Shown: positions 42,010 to 48,742 of the stretch, in pieces | Numbering within the stretch: position 1 is the stretch's first letter | Layout: every line of letters starts with the position of its first letter | NCBI GenBank assembly: GCA_017411745.1 | Contig: JAFQPM010000009.1 | Span: forward strand, 1-48,742 | Source of the DNA: Clostridia bacterium | Lineage (GTDB): Bacteria; Bacillota; Clostridia; Oscillospirales; CAG-272 | Direction: 5' to 3' | DNA: 48,742 nt | Notes under the pieces: model-generated | The model's database searches: none | Told to the model about the DNA's origin: nothing | What the model saw: only the letters and a program-made list of their open reading frames with translations | Translations under genes and position numbers: made by a program

Positions 42010-42863
42010 CTTACGTTTTCTCCATTGGATTGTGATCCGAAAAATTCCCAAACTAAAACCGCCGCGGCGGTTGCCGCGTTCAGCGATTCCACGCGATCCG
42101 ACATAGGAATAAATACAGTTCTTCCACACGCCGCTATCGCCTCGTCGCTGAGTCCGTGACCCTCGTTACCGATGACCACGCAGTCGCCGTTACAGATGCT
42201 GAATTCGCCGAGCTTCTGTGCCTCTCTGTTGAGTGCGGCGGCAAAAATCCTTCTGCCCGAATCGTTCAGATTCCTTATAGCGCAAGGGATATCTGCCACT
42301 CTGTCGACCTTCATCGAAAAGAGAGTTCCCATTGACGCGCGTACCGTCTTGGAGCTGTAAATATCGGCGCAATCCTTGCTCATAACGATACGGTCGACTC
42401 CGAAAGCGGCGGCGACTCTTATGATAGCACCGACGTTCTGGGGGTCTCGTACCGACTCTAAAAGCAAGATCTTTTCGTTTTTATCGATGCTCTTGAAAAA
42501 CTCTGCATCACGCTCACAATGCATATCTTGGGCATATTTAGCCACGCAGATAACACCCTCGGGAGCTTGCTCCTCGGAGAGCTTATCAAAAACCGAGGAA
42601 ACGACCCTTATCGCCTTACAGTTAATATCGTTTTCGTTTACTCCGTATAGCTTTTCCGCCTTATCGAAAACCGCTTTTTCTTCGTTCTCCGAGATCAGTA
42701 AAAAATCGAGCTCAAGTCCTTTTTTGACAGCTTCACACATAAGCTTAACACCGTCAAATCGGAATTTTTTTTCGTTTTCTCTGTTCTTTTTGTTAGCCAG
42801 ACCTCGAACGAGGCTGACATATTTATTCTGTGAAGAGGTTACTGTTTCTATGATCTTTTCCAC
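42006..42863 (-). CDS. SpoU/TrmH-family RNA 2'-O-methyltransferase
   Basis: The ~285-residue protein has an N-terminal substrate-binding domain ('VTSSQNKYVSLVRGLANKKNR') and the SPOUT knot with 'DPQNVGAIIRVAAAFGVD' (motif 1), 'VIGNEGHGLSDEAI' (motif 2) and 'VESLNAATAAAVLVWEF' (motif 3). It most likely methylates rRNA or tRNA ribose. The GTG at 42863 is preferred because AAAGGAGG lies 9 bases upstream; an in-frame ATG at 42899 has no such site. It overlaps dprA by 4 bases and follows the rplT terminator. Confidence 0.92.
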   Translation of the reverse strand: MEKIIETVTSSQNKYVSLVRGLANKKNRENEKKFRFDGVKLMCEAVKKGLELDFLLISENEEKAVFDKAEKLYGVNENDINCKAIRVVSSVFDKLSEEQAPEGVICVAKYAQDMHCERDAEFFKSIDKNEKILLLESVRDPQNVGAIIRVAAAFGVDRIVMSKDCADIYSSKTVRASMGTLFSMKVDRVADIPCAIRNLNDSGRRIFAAALNREAQKLGEFSICNGDCVVIGNEGHGLSDEAIAACGRTVFIPMSDRVESLNAATAAAVLVWEFFGSQSNGENVR

Positions 42864-42984
42864 CTTTATCAGCCTCCTTTTCGGGTAATTTGGTACCATT
42901 TTTTGCCTCGAATGACATTTTTTAGGCTTGTGAATTTAAAATTTCAGCCCATTTCGGCCAAAAATATTTATCCCTATCTATGAC

Positions 42985-43016
42985 AAAAACCCAGTAATAT
43001 CCATTACCGGGTTTTG
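42985..43016 (-). terminator. Terminator after the infC-rpmI-rplT operon
   Basis: On the minus strand AAAACCCGGTAAT pairs with ATTACTGGGTTTT (plus 42985-43016, one mismatch), followed by a T-rich tail (TTTTTGTC). It lies 14 bases past the rplT stop and separates that operon from the methyltransferase gene. Confidence 0.85.
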
Positions 43017-43029
43017 TATTAGGTTAAAA

Positions 43030-43383
43030 TCAGAGAGCTGCCTTTGCCTGCTCTGCGAGAGCTGCGAAAGCTGCCTTATCGGATACTGCAAGCTCTGCGA
43101 GCATCTTTCTGTTAAGAGTGATGCCTGCCTTCTTGAGTCCGTTCATAAAGGTAGAGTAGTTCATACCGCATACCTTTGCCTGTGCGGAGATTCTGGTGAT
43201 CCAGAGTCTTCTCATATCTCTCTTCTTGAGCTTACGGCCTGCAAACGCATAGTTGCCACTCTTCATTACGGCTTGCTTAGCCATCTTGAAGTGCTTGGAT
43301 TTTGCACCCCAATAGCCCTTCGCTGCCTTCAATACTTTATTTCTTCTCTTGCGCGTCATCATCGCGCCCTTAACTCTTGCCAT
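43030..43383 (-). CDS. rplT: Ribosomal protein bL20
   Basis: The 117-residue protein matches L20 end to end: '[26 protein letters not shown]', '[12 protein letters not shown]' and '[13 protein letters not shown]' style segments. In Firmicutes L20 also represses its own operon by binding the infC leader. It is the last gene of the infC-rpmI-rplT operon. Confidence 0.98.
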   Translation of the reverse strand: MARVKGAMMTRKRRNKVLKAAKGYWGAKSKHFKMAKQAVMKSGNYAFAGRKLKKRDMRRLWITRISAQAKVCGMNYSTFMNGLKKAGITLNRKMLAELAVSDKAAFAALAEQAKAAL

Positions 43384-43415
43384 TTTTTCTCTTTCCTTTC
43401 TCGATTACACTAAAA

Positions 43416-43610
43416 TTACTTCTGGATCAGTATTCTGATGTTGGGTGCCATTGCTTCGCTCATGATAGCGCCGCTGCGAAGGTGTCTCTTTCTCTTCTGT
43501 GTCTTAAGACCCAGGTTGTGACGGTGGTGGCAGTGGTTCATTTTTACCTTTCCTGTGCCGGTAACCGAAAATCTCTTGGCAGAAGCCTTATGTGTCTTGA
43601 CTTTTCCCAT
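43416..43610 (-). CDS. rpmI: Ribosomal protein bL35
   Basis: The 64-residue basic protein 'MGKVKTHKASAKRFSVTGTG' with 'RRHNLG'-like 'HRHNLGLKTQKRKRHLR' is L35, at the expected length and place between infC and rplT. Confidence 0.97.
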   Translation of the reverse strand: MGKVKTHKASAKRFSVTGTGKVKMNHCHHRHNLGLKTQKRKRHLRSGAIMSEAMAPNIRILIQK

Positions 43611-43646
43611 TTTTATATACTCCTTATACTAAAAAATTTACAAATA

Positions 43647-44183
43647 TTATTTGGATGACTTGGTGTTTATGGGTGTGACGACCATACTCATTATACGTCC
43701 GTCAACTGCGGGCTTTTTATCAACCGTTCCCACCTCTGAGCAGAAATCTGCGAATCTGTCGATGATCTCGCGTCCGATAGCCATATGGCTCATCTCTCTT
43801 CCGCGGAATCTCATAACTACGCGAACCTTGTTTCCTGCTTCAAGGAATTTGCGCGCCTGCTTTGCCTTTGTTTCAAAGTCGTGCGTGTCGATACGGGGAG
43901 ATAACTGGATCTCCTTGAGCTCAACAGTCTGCTGCTTCTTCTTCGCTTCCTTTTCGCGCTTTTCACGCTCGAAACGGAACTTTCCGAAGTCCATGATCTT
44001 ACACACGGGGGGATTTGCCTGCGCGGACATAAGACAAAGGTCCAGACCCTTATCGTACGCCATTTTAAGTGCGTTGTCGGAACTCATGATTCCAAGCTGC
44101 TCGCCGTCGGAGCCGATCACTCTGACCTGAGGGAAGTTTATCGCTTCGTTGATAAGAGTGTCTTTTGAGTTGTTTGCTGCTAT
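43647..44183 (-). CDS. infC: Translation initiation factor IF-3 with apparent AUA start
   Basis: IF-3 proofreads start codon and initiator tRNA on the 30S subunit. The conserved N terminus 'INEAINFPQVRVIGSDGEQLG' lies upstream of the first standard start codon in frame (GTG 44120), so translation must begin earlier. The only placed candidate is ATA at 44181-44183, 9 bases after GGAGG (44193-44197); no ATG, GTG or TTG occurs in frame in that stretch. This gives 178 residues, the normal length, with the C-terminal domain ending 'DGRIMSMVVTPI'. IF-3 discriminates against non-standard starts, so a rare start on its own gene fits the autoregulation known for E. coli infC (AUU). Confidence 0.93.
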   Translation of the reverse strand: MAANNSKDTLINEAINFPQVRVIGSDGEQLGIMSSDNALKMAYDKGLDLCLMSAQANPPVCKIMDFGKFRFEREKREKEAKKKQQTVELKEIQLSPRIDTHDFETKAKQARKFLEAGNKVRVVMRFRGREMSHMAIGREIIDRFADFCSEVGTVDKKPAVDGRIMSMVVTPINTKSSK

Positions 44184-44363
44184 GGTTACACACCTCCATT
44201 TATTGAATATGTATATTTTTATAATATTTGTCGTCTTTGGGGCAAAAAAATCGCCGGACGAAAAGTCCCGCGAGCATAGTTTTCCGACAGTTACGGGTCG
44301 GAATCAAAACTATTGACCGAGCGCGCTCTTGCGGCTGGGTGGAAGCGGTACTTCTCTTTGTTC
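44184..44363 (-). ncRNA. infC operon leader (L20-leader type)
   Basis: The ~180-base 5' leader of infC-rpmI-rplT contains a long hairpin (plus 44276-44313: ATAGTTTT/AAAACTAT outer stem with TCCGAC/GTCGGA inside) followed by a terminator hairpin and T7. In Firmicutes this operon is controlled by L20 binding a leader and prompting premature termination; the place and layout fit. Pseudoknot details cannot be judged by eye. Confidence 0.75.
44244..44273 (-). terminator. Attenuator in the infC leader
   Basis: On the minus strand TCGCGGGAC pairs with GTCCGGCGA (plus 44251-44273, one G-G mismatch), followed by seven T (plus A at 44244-44250). It is about 60 bases upstream of the start codon and so ends transcripts before infC. 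Confidence 0.8.
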
Positions 44364-44369
44364 CCGAGT

Positions 44370-44398
44370 ATTATAGCACAAAAGATCGGGGTTGTCAA
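44370..44398 (-). promoter_or_regulatory. Consensus promoter of the infC operon
   Basis: On the minus strand TTGACA (plus 44393-44398) and TATAAT (plus 44370-44375) are perfect boxes with a 17 bp spacer. Confidence 0.9.
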
Positions 44399-44454
44399 TA
44401 GGGTTTTGAAAAATTTTTTCGTTTTTTTGGAAAATGATTGCAGCAACAAGTTCA

Positions 44455-44489
44455 CCCACTGTACTACTCGCTTATCGCAGCACAGTGGG
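44455..44489. other. Stem-loop after phoR
   Basis: CCCACTGT (44455-44462) pairs with ACAGTGGG (44482-44489). It lies 7 bases past the stop of the minus-strand kinase gene. The T-run is on the + strand side (ATGTTTTTTAT), so it is a better terminator for + strand transcripts than for the kinase; it may only stabilise the mRNA end. Confidence 0.55.
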
Positions 44490-44496
44490 ATGTTTT

Positions 44497-46200
44497 TTAT
44501 TTACCGAATACTACCGTAACTGTCGTTCCTATTCCAAACTCACTTTCGATGGCAAGCTCCGCACCGCACACAGCACAGATATGCTTAACGATAGCAAGAC
44601 CGAGGCCGGTGCCGCCGATGCGCTTGGAGTGGGATTTATCCACACGATAGAAGCGCTCGCATAGTCTAGGCAGGTGCTCCTTCTCGATTCCTATTCCCGT
44701 GTCATTTACTCGCAAACAAACTCCACTAAAGGTCTCGGTTATCGATACTGTGATCGAGCCACCGTCTTTGTTATATTTGACCGCGTTGGACACAAGATTC
44801 TCGATCAGCTCGTATATCATATCCTGACTCGCGACGATATTGGCACTTCCAACGATATAGGTGCTGATATTTTTCTTTTTGATCTCCTCGGACAACTCAC
44901 CTATGACATCTCTTGATATCGCATCAAGAGATATTTCAGTAAGCGTTTTTTCGGGTGTGTCTCCGCTTTCGATCCTGGAAAGCATAAGCATATCCGAGAT
45001 AAGCGAGCCAAGCCGCAGACTCTCCTTATGTATGCGGGCGATCTGCTTTTTTGATCCTTCATCAATTCCTTCCTTGGACAAAAGCACTTCGGAAAGCCCT
45101 TGTAAAACGGTGATCGGTGTTTTCAACTCGTGCGATGAGTTGGCAAAAAAATCACTCTTTTGCCTTTCGATCAGCTTTTCCTTGGTGATGTCCGTAATAA
45201 TAAGGATCGCCGAGATATCGTCCGAAATAGCGACGTCTGTGACTTTGCTGATAACGACCGAAAGCTCCTTATCGTTGTAGTTGCAAGTAAAAGCATGGTC
45301 CTGAGAAAGATGCTTTGTTATCTCCTCTCGGATCTCAAGATCATCTATCAAAAAGACCAGATCTCTCCCCACGTCACGATGTGTACCGCCGAAAGTATTG
45401 AGCGCGCTCTTGTTTGCAAAAACTATTCTTTTGTTCTTATCAAGCGCGATAATACTCTGCGAAACGTTATCAAGCACGGTATTCAGCTTGACGCGCTCTC
45501 CGTCCGCTATACGCATATGATTGTGAATATTTGCATTGAGCTCGTTGATCTCGTTCAGAACAGCAAACAGCTCCGGCTCGCTCATATCGGTTTTTATCGG
45601 AGAATACCGACCGCCATTCAGGCTTTTCAAGCTTGTGCCGATCTCGGTCACCTTCGCCGAGACCCCCTTTGACATAACTCCCGAAAAAACAGAAGAGATA
45701 ACAACGGATACGATCAGGACTACGACAAGAAGCGGAAGTAGCGCGGTAATGTAAGAGGTTATTTGGCTACTTCTGACCGCAAGACGAAGGATGATCTCAC
45801 TGCCGTCTGAAAGCATCGTTTTCGTTGCGTAATATGTCATTTCGCACTTGAAGGTCTCCGAATATCTCTCGACGGTATTGGGATTACCTTCAAGGGCATT
45901 CCTGATCTCTTGGCGGTCCTTATGGTTTTCAAGCTCTGCCGTAGTGTCGCTTTCATATAGAACGTTCCCGTCAAGATCGAATATTGTAATGCGAAATTCG
46001 CGGCTGCCCTCGTACATTTCAAAGCTTGCAAAGTCGCTCTCATCGTTAAGCAAGATCGAGGCAAGCTCGGCTTCCTCCCTCAACCTCTGACTCACTACGT
46101 TTTTCGTGTTCAGATTTACGGCTACTACACCGAAAGCAAACATCAGCAGAACCGATATAAGCGTTACCGCGAAAAATCTGTAAAATATTTTCCTTCTCAT
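44497..46200 (-). CDS. phoR: PhoR-type sensor histidine kinase
   Basis: The 567-residue kinase has two membrane helices (about 8-30 and 151-173) around a ~120-residue extracellular sensor, a HAMP-like segment, a PAS-like region (about 240-345), the His box 'SSHELKTPITVL' (H357), N box 'ELIENLVSNAVKYN', and G boxes 'DTGIGIEKEH' and 'GGTGLGLAIVKHI'. It should autophosphorylate and pass phosphate to the adjacent OmpR-type regulator, with which it overlaps by 4 bases (ATGA). The phosphate-sensing role is inferred from its place behind pstA-pstB-phoU; ResE/WalK-like kinases look similar. Confidence 0.9.
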   Translation of the reverse strand: MRRKIFYRFFAVTLISVLLMFAFGVVAVNLNTKNVVSQRLREEAELASILLNDESDFASFEMYEGSREFRITIFDLDGNVLYESDTTAELENHKDRQEIRNALEGNPNTVERYSETFKCEMTYYATKTMLSDGSEIILRLAVRSSQITSYITALLPLLVVVLIVSVVISSVFSGVMSKGVSAKVTEIGTSLKSLNGGRYSPIKTDMSEPELFAVLNEINELNANIHNHMRIADGERVKLNTVLDNVSQSIIALDKNKRIVFANKSALNTFGGTHRDVGRDLVFLIDDLEIREEITKHLSQDHAFTCNYNDKELSVVISKVTDVAISDDISAILIITDITKEKLIERQKSDFFANSSHELKTPITVLQGLSEVLLSKEGIDEGSKKQIARIHKESLRLGSLISDMLMLSRIESGDTPEKTLTEISLDAISRDVIGELSEEIKKKNISTYIVGSANIVASQDMIYELIENLVSNAVKYNKDGGSITVSITETFSGVCLRVNDTGIGIEKEHLPRLCERFYRVDKSHSKRIGGTGLGLAIVKHICAVCGAELAIESEFGIGTTVTVVFGK

Positions 46201-46862
46201 TGTTTTTCAAAGCGATAGCCCACACCTCGCACGGTTACGATCATCTCGCCGCCTCCACTCGTCTTTATCTTTTCTCTGATCTGTGCTATATGCATATCGA
46301 GAGTTCTAGTTTCTCCCATAAAGCCCTCGCCCCACACCTCTCGGAAAAGGTCTTCGCGCAAGACTGTCGTCCCTGCTTTGCTTACCAAAAGCTTCAAAAG
46401 CTTGAATTCCTTCAAGGTGAGCCCCAGATCCTTTCCATCGCAGAATATCTTATAGACATTGTTGTCGACAACGATGCCGTTCTGATTTGTAACGTAAAGA
46501 TTGGCACGGCGAAGATTTGTTTTGACGCGTGCAATAAGCTCAAGGACCGAAAAAGGCTTTGACATATAGTCGTCAGCGCCCTTGTTGAGTCCCTTGACTG
46601 CGCTGATCTCGTCTGACCTCGCACTGACGATAATGACGGGTATCTTCTCGTCGATCTCACGGAGCTTCGAAAGAATGGTATATCCGTCCATATCGGGCAG
46701 CATTATATCGAGAATAACAAGGTCGGGACGCGATCTCAGAAAGCTCTCGAAAAATTCGCTCGCGTTTTCAAACATTTTCGTTTCGTACAGCCCTTCAAAA
46801 GCGCCATCGTACAGCTCTCTTACACCCTCATCATCTTCTACTACGTAAATAAGTTCTCCCAT
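46197..46862 (-). CDS. phoB: OmpR/PhoB-family response regulator
   Basis: The 221-residue regulator has a receiver domain with acidic pocket E9/D10/D11, phospho-acceptor D52 in 'LVILDIMLPDMDG', 'VSARSD' and the conserved Lys in 'MSKPFS'. The C-terminal winged helix has 'LTLKEFKLLKLLVSKAG' and 'TLDMHIAQIREKI'. It probably activates the pst genes upon phosphate starvation. Its start overlaps the phoU stop by one base (TAATG) and its stop overlaps phoR. Confidence 0.9.
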   Translation of the reverse strand: MGELIYVVEDDEGVRELYDGAFEGLYETKMFENASEFFESFLRSRPDLVILDIMLPDMDGYTILSKLREIDEKIPVIIVSARSDEISAVKGLNKGADDYMSKPFSVLELIARVKTNLRRANLYVTNQNGIVVDNNVYKIFCDGKDLGLTLKEFKLLKLLVSKAGTTVLREDLFREVWGEGFMGETRTLDMHIAQIREKIKTSGGGEMIVTVRGVGYRFEKQ

Positions 46863-47515
46863 TAAAACTTTTGATGTACCCCCGTTTCGTTATATTTCGT
46901 CCACTCAGCTACGTTTACGGCATGGTCACCGATCCTTTCAAGATACTTTGCAACCATCATAAGCTCGATCGCTTGGTCGCCGTTGCTGCCGTCTTTTTTG
47001 ATAAGCTCGATAAGCTCGTTTTTTACCGTGACGAAAAGTTCATCCATTCGGTCATCAAGAGCGATGACCTCGTCAGCAAGAGCCTCGTCATTGTTAATAA
47101 AGGAATTTACGCTCTCTCTGACCATTTTTATGGCGAGATTTCCCATAGCGGTAATGTGTGTGAGCTTTTTGATATAAGCATCGCCCGGCATCGTATAAAC
47201 AAGATCTCCGATGTCTGCCGCCTGATCTCCAAAGCGCTCAATGTCGGTGATCATCTTCAGCGCGGTGGATACCTCACGAAAATCCTTCGCAACAGGCTGT
47301 TGCTTGAGAAGGATACGCATACACTTCTTTTCAATCGCCATCTCATATTCGTCTACACGCTTATCCATCACGCCGATGCTTTTGCCAAGCTCTCGGTCAC
47401 GGTTGACAAGCGCGGTGATGGCATCCGAGATCATCTGCTCGGTAAGTCTGCACATCTCAACAAGCTGAACTTTCAGGTCGGCAAGCTCTTCTTCAAATAT
47501 TTTTCTGATAGACAT
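46862..47515 (-). CDS. phoU: Phosphate-uptake regulator PhoU
   Basis: PhoU couples the Pst transporter to the PhoR kinase and limits phosphate uptake. The 217-residue helical protein has two PhoU repeats: 'EMCRLTEQMISDAITALVNRD' with 'KMITDIERFGDQAADIGD' and the C-terminal 'LMMVAKYLERIGDHAVNVAEWT'. The (E/D)-R-x-G-D metal-binding motifs are both seen. ATG 47515 begins the family sequence; upstream frame extension is ignored. It lies 40 bases after pstB. Confidence 0.95.
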   Translation of the reverse strand: MSIRKIFEEELADLKVQLVEMCRLTEQMISDAITALVNRDRELGKSIGVMDKRVDEYEMAIEKKCMRILLKQQPVAKDFREVSTALKMITDIERFGDQAADIGDLVYTMPGDAYIKKLTHITAMGNLAIKMVRESVNSFINNDEALADEVIALDDRMDELFVTVKNELIELIKKDGSNGDQAIELMMVAKYLERIGDHAVNVAEWTKYNETGVHQKF

Positions 47516-47555
47516 ACTATACTCCCTTTTATTGTACCATATTTTTTCCGAAAAA

Positions 47556-48326
47556 TCAACCAAATCTTCCCGTAATATAACGTTCGGTGCGTTCATCGTG
47601 GGGTGCGGTGAAGATATCGTCTGTGTTGCCGTATTCCACAAGCTCTCCGAGAAGGAAGAATGCGGTCTTATCGGCGATTCTCGTTGCCTGTTGCATATTG
47701 TGCGTAACGATCACTATGGTCAAGTCCTTTTTCAGCTCCTCCATAAGCTCCTCGATCTTGCCAGTAGAAATAGGATCAAGAGCCGAGGTGGGTTCGTCCA
47801 TAAGTAACACCTTGGGGCTTGCGGCAAGAGAACGCGCGATACAGAGCCTTTGCTGCTGACCGCCACTCATACCGAGAGCGTTTTTACGAAGTCTGTCCTT
47901 AACCTCGTCCCAAATGCTTGCACGGCGCAACGACTTCTCTACGATCTCGTCAAGCTCGCTTTTTTTGGTAATGCCAAAGGTTCTCGGAGCGAATGCAATA
48001 TTATCGTAAATGCTCATCGGGAACGGATTTGGCTTTTGGAACACCATGCCGACATTCTTGCGAAGCACGTTCACGTCGGTTTCTTTGTCGAAGATATCAA
48101 CGCCGCCGATACGGTATTCGCCTTCGATGCGACAGCCTTCCACAAGATCGTTCATTCTGTTGAAAATTTTGAGAAAGGTGGATTTTCCGCATCCCGAAGG
48201 TCCGATCAAAGCCGTGACCTGTTTTTCGGGAATCTCTATGTTTATATTTTTCAAAGCGTGGAAATCACCGTAGTAAAGATTACATCCCTTGGCGGTAATA
48301 TCCATACTTCCAATAAATTCATTCAT
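47556..48326 (-). CDS. pstB: Phosphate ABC transporter ATP-binding protein PstB
   Basis: The 256-residue ATPase has Walker A 'GPSGCGKST' (42-50), Q-loop, signature 'LSGGQQQRL', Walker B '[12 protein letters not shown]' and the H-loop 'IVTHNMQQA'. '[16 protein letters not shown]' and '[18 protein letters not shown]' mark PstB specifically. ATG 48326 follows AAAGGAG. It energises PstA/PstC phosphate uptake. Confidence 0.97.
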   Translation of the reverse strand: MNEFIGSMDITAKGCNLYYGDFHALKNINIEIPEKQVTALIGPSGCGKSTFLKIFNRMNDLVEGCRIEGEYRIGGVDIFDKETDVNVLRKNVGMVFQKPNPFPMSIYDNIAFAPRTFGITKKSELDEIVEKSLRRASIWDEVKDRLRKNALGMSGGQQQRLCIARSLAASPKVLLMDEPTSALDPISTGKIEELMEELKKDLTIVIVTHNMQQATRIADKTAFFLLGELVEYGNTDDIFTAPHDERTERYITGRFG

Positions 48327-48351
48327 GCATTACTCCTTTATATATGCTTGG

Positions 48352-48373
48352 GAGTTTTCGTTTGCGAAAACTC
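48352..48373. other. Stem-loop between pstA and pstB
   Basis: GAGTTTTCG (48352-48360) pairs with CGAAAACTC (48365-48373) around TTTG. A second pairing, GCGCGAAG (48376-48383) with CTTCGCGC (48415-48422), reaches the pstA stop. They could set a lower level of pstB relative to pstA, or protect mRNA. Confidence 0.55.
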
Positions 48374-48421
48374 ATGCGCGAAGCAGTTTTGTTGCAGTTT
48401 CGAATAAATGTTATCTTCGCG

Positions 48422-48742
48422 CTAATCTCCGTAAGTAGATTTTCTGATTAGATTGCCGATAAAGCCTGCGAGCAGGTTCAGTATCATAACAAAGACAAGA
48501 AGCACGACAGCCGTTGCCGCCGCCTCATCGGGATAACCGTGGCTTGCGAAATAGTAGATATCAAGGGCAAGACTTGTGCCCGGTGACATAAGACTTTCGG
48601 GAACCTTATTGACCACCATATTGATAGTCAGAAGCAGAACGGCACTCTCTGATACAACACGCCCGATTGCAAGAATAATTGCGGTCACGATACCGCCTGC
48701 CGCTGACGGAAGAACGATCTTGAAGATGGTTCTGACCTTGCT
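48422..48742 (-). CDS. pstA: Phosphate ABC transporter permease PstA, C-terminal part (cut by window edge)
   Basis: The frame is open from the right window edge to a TAG at 48422-48424, giving the last 106 residues of a permease. 'LPSAAGGIVTAIILAIGRVVSESAVLLLT' contains the transmembrane-permease EAA-like G, and two further hydrophobic helices follow ('AAATAVVLLVFVMILNLLAGF'). The position directly before pstB supports PstA rather than PstC. Confidence 0.9.
   Translation of the reverse strand, partial: SKVRTIFKIVLPSAAGGIVTAIILAIGRVVSESAVLLLTINMVVNKVPESLMSPGTSLALDIYYFASHGYPDEAAATAVVLLVFVMILNLLAGFIGNLIRKSTYGD

Noticed and set aside
1..48742. CRISPR array, tRNA genes, rRNA genes, insertion sequences
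   Set aside because: No regularly spaced repeats, cloverleaf, rRNA or transposase sequence was recognised; a covariance or profile scan was not possible here.

Overview
The window reads as a chromosomal segment of an endospore-forming clostridial Firmicute, probably an uncultured gut Oscillospirales-like lineage. The grounds are a spoIIP-type gene, a T-box leader in front of pheST, an infC-rpmI-rplT operon with an attenuated leader, AGGAGG-type ribosome binding sites, TTGACA/TATAAT promoters, and the clostridial order plsX-rnc-smc-ftsY. No species call is possible from sequence alone. No tRNA, rRNA, CRISPR array or recognisable transposase was seen.

Region 1 (1-4900) is an accessory block of small + strand genes packed end to end: three GNAT acetyltransferases (the first cut by the window edge), an ADP-ribosyltransferase-like protein, a cupin, a Cys-rich DUF3795 protein, a Nudix hydrolase, a P-loop kinase-like protein and a SAM methyltransferase. 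The ADP-ribosyltransferase-like gene lies between near-identical junction repeats. The block ends in a ~300 bp foldback element bounded by two identical 31 bp palindromes.

Region 2 (4900-7870) holds a cI-like XRE/S24 repressor, divergent from a small membrane protein across a two-promoter operator region with repeats spaced by 10 and 20 bp. A bidirectional terminator and spoIIP follow.

Region 3 (7871-26310, + strand) is mostly housekeeping: an orphan family 5 solute-binding lipoprotein, a metallo-beta-lactamase-fold hydrolase, gltX and glnS in tandem, a DUF1294 protein, a phenylalanine T-box with pheS-pheT, a DUF896 protein, a GH2 beta-mannosidase, a GH36 alpha-galactosidase, an RNHCP protein, ruvX and two uncharacterised envelope proteins. 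It ends at a bidirectional terminator facing region 4.

Region 4 (26320-44400, - strand) is a long information-processing array read right to left: infC-rpmI-rplT, a SpoU-type methyltransferase, dprA, topA, trmFO, plsX, rnc, an Elp3-like radical SAM gene, smc, ftsY, rdgB, yhbY, nadD, yqeK and rsfS. Several neighbours overlap by 4-17 bp. infC appears to start at AUA.

Region 5 (44497-48742, - strand) is the phosphate module pstA (cut by the window edge)-pstB-phoU, then an OmpR-type regulator and a PhoR-type kinase. Four copies of a structured intergenic repeat lie at 14.2, 15.0, 15.15 and 28.9 kb. The strongest leads are the ADP-ribosyltransferase-like gene with its repeats, the foldback element, the divergent operator, the AUA start of infC, and the compensating base changes in the intergenic repeat.
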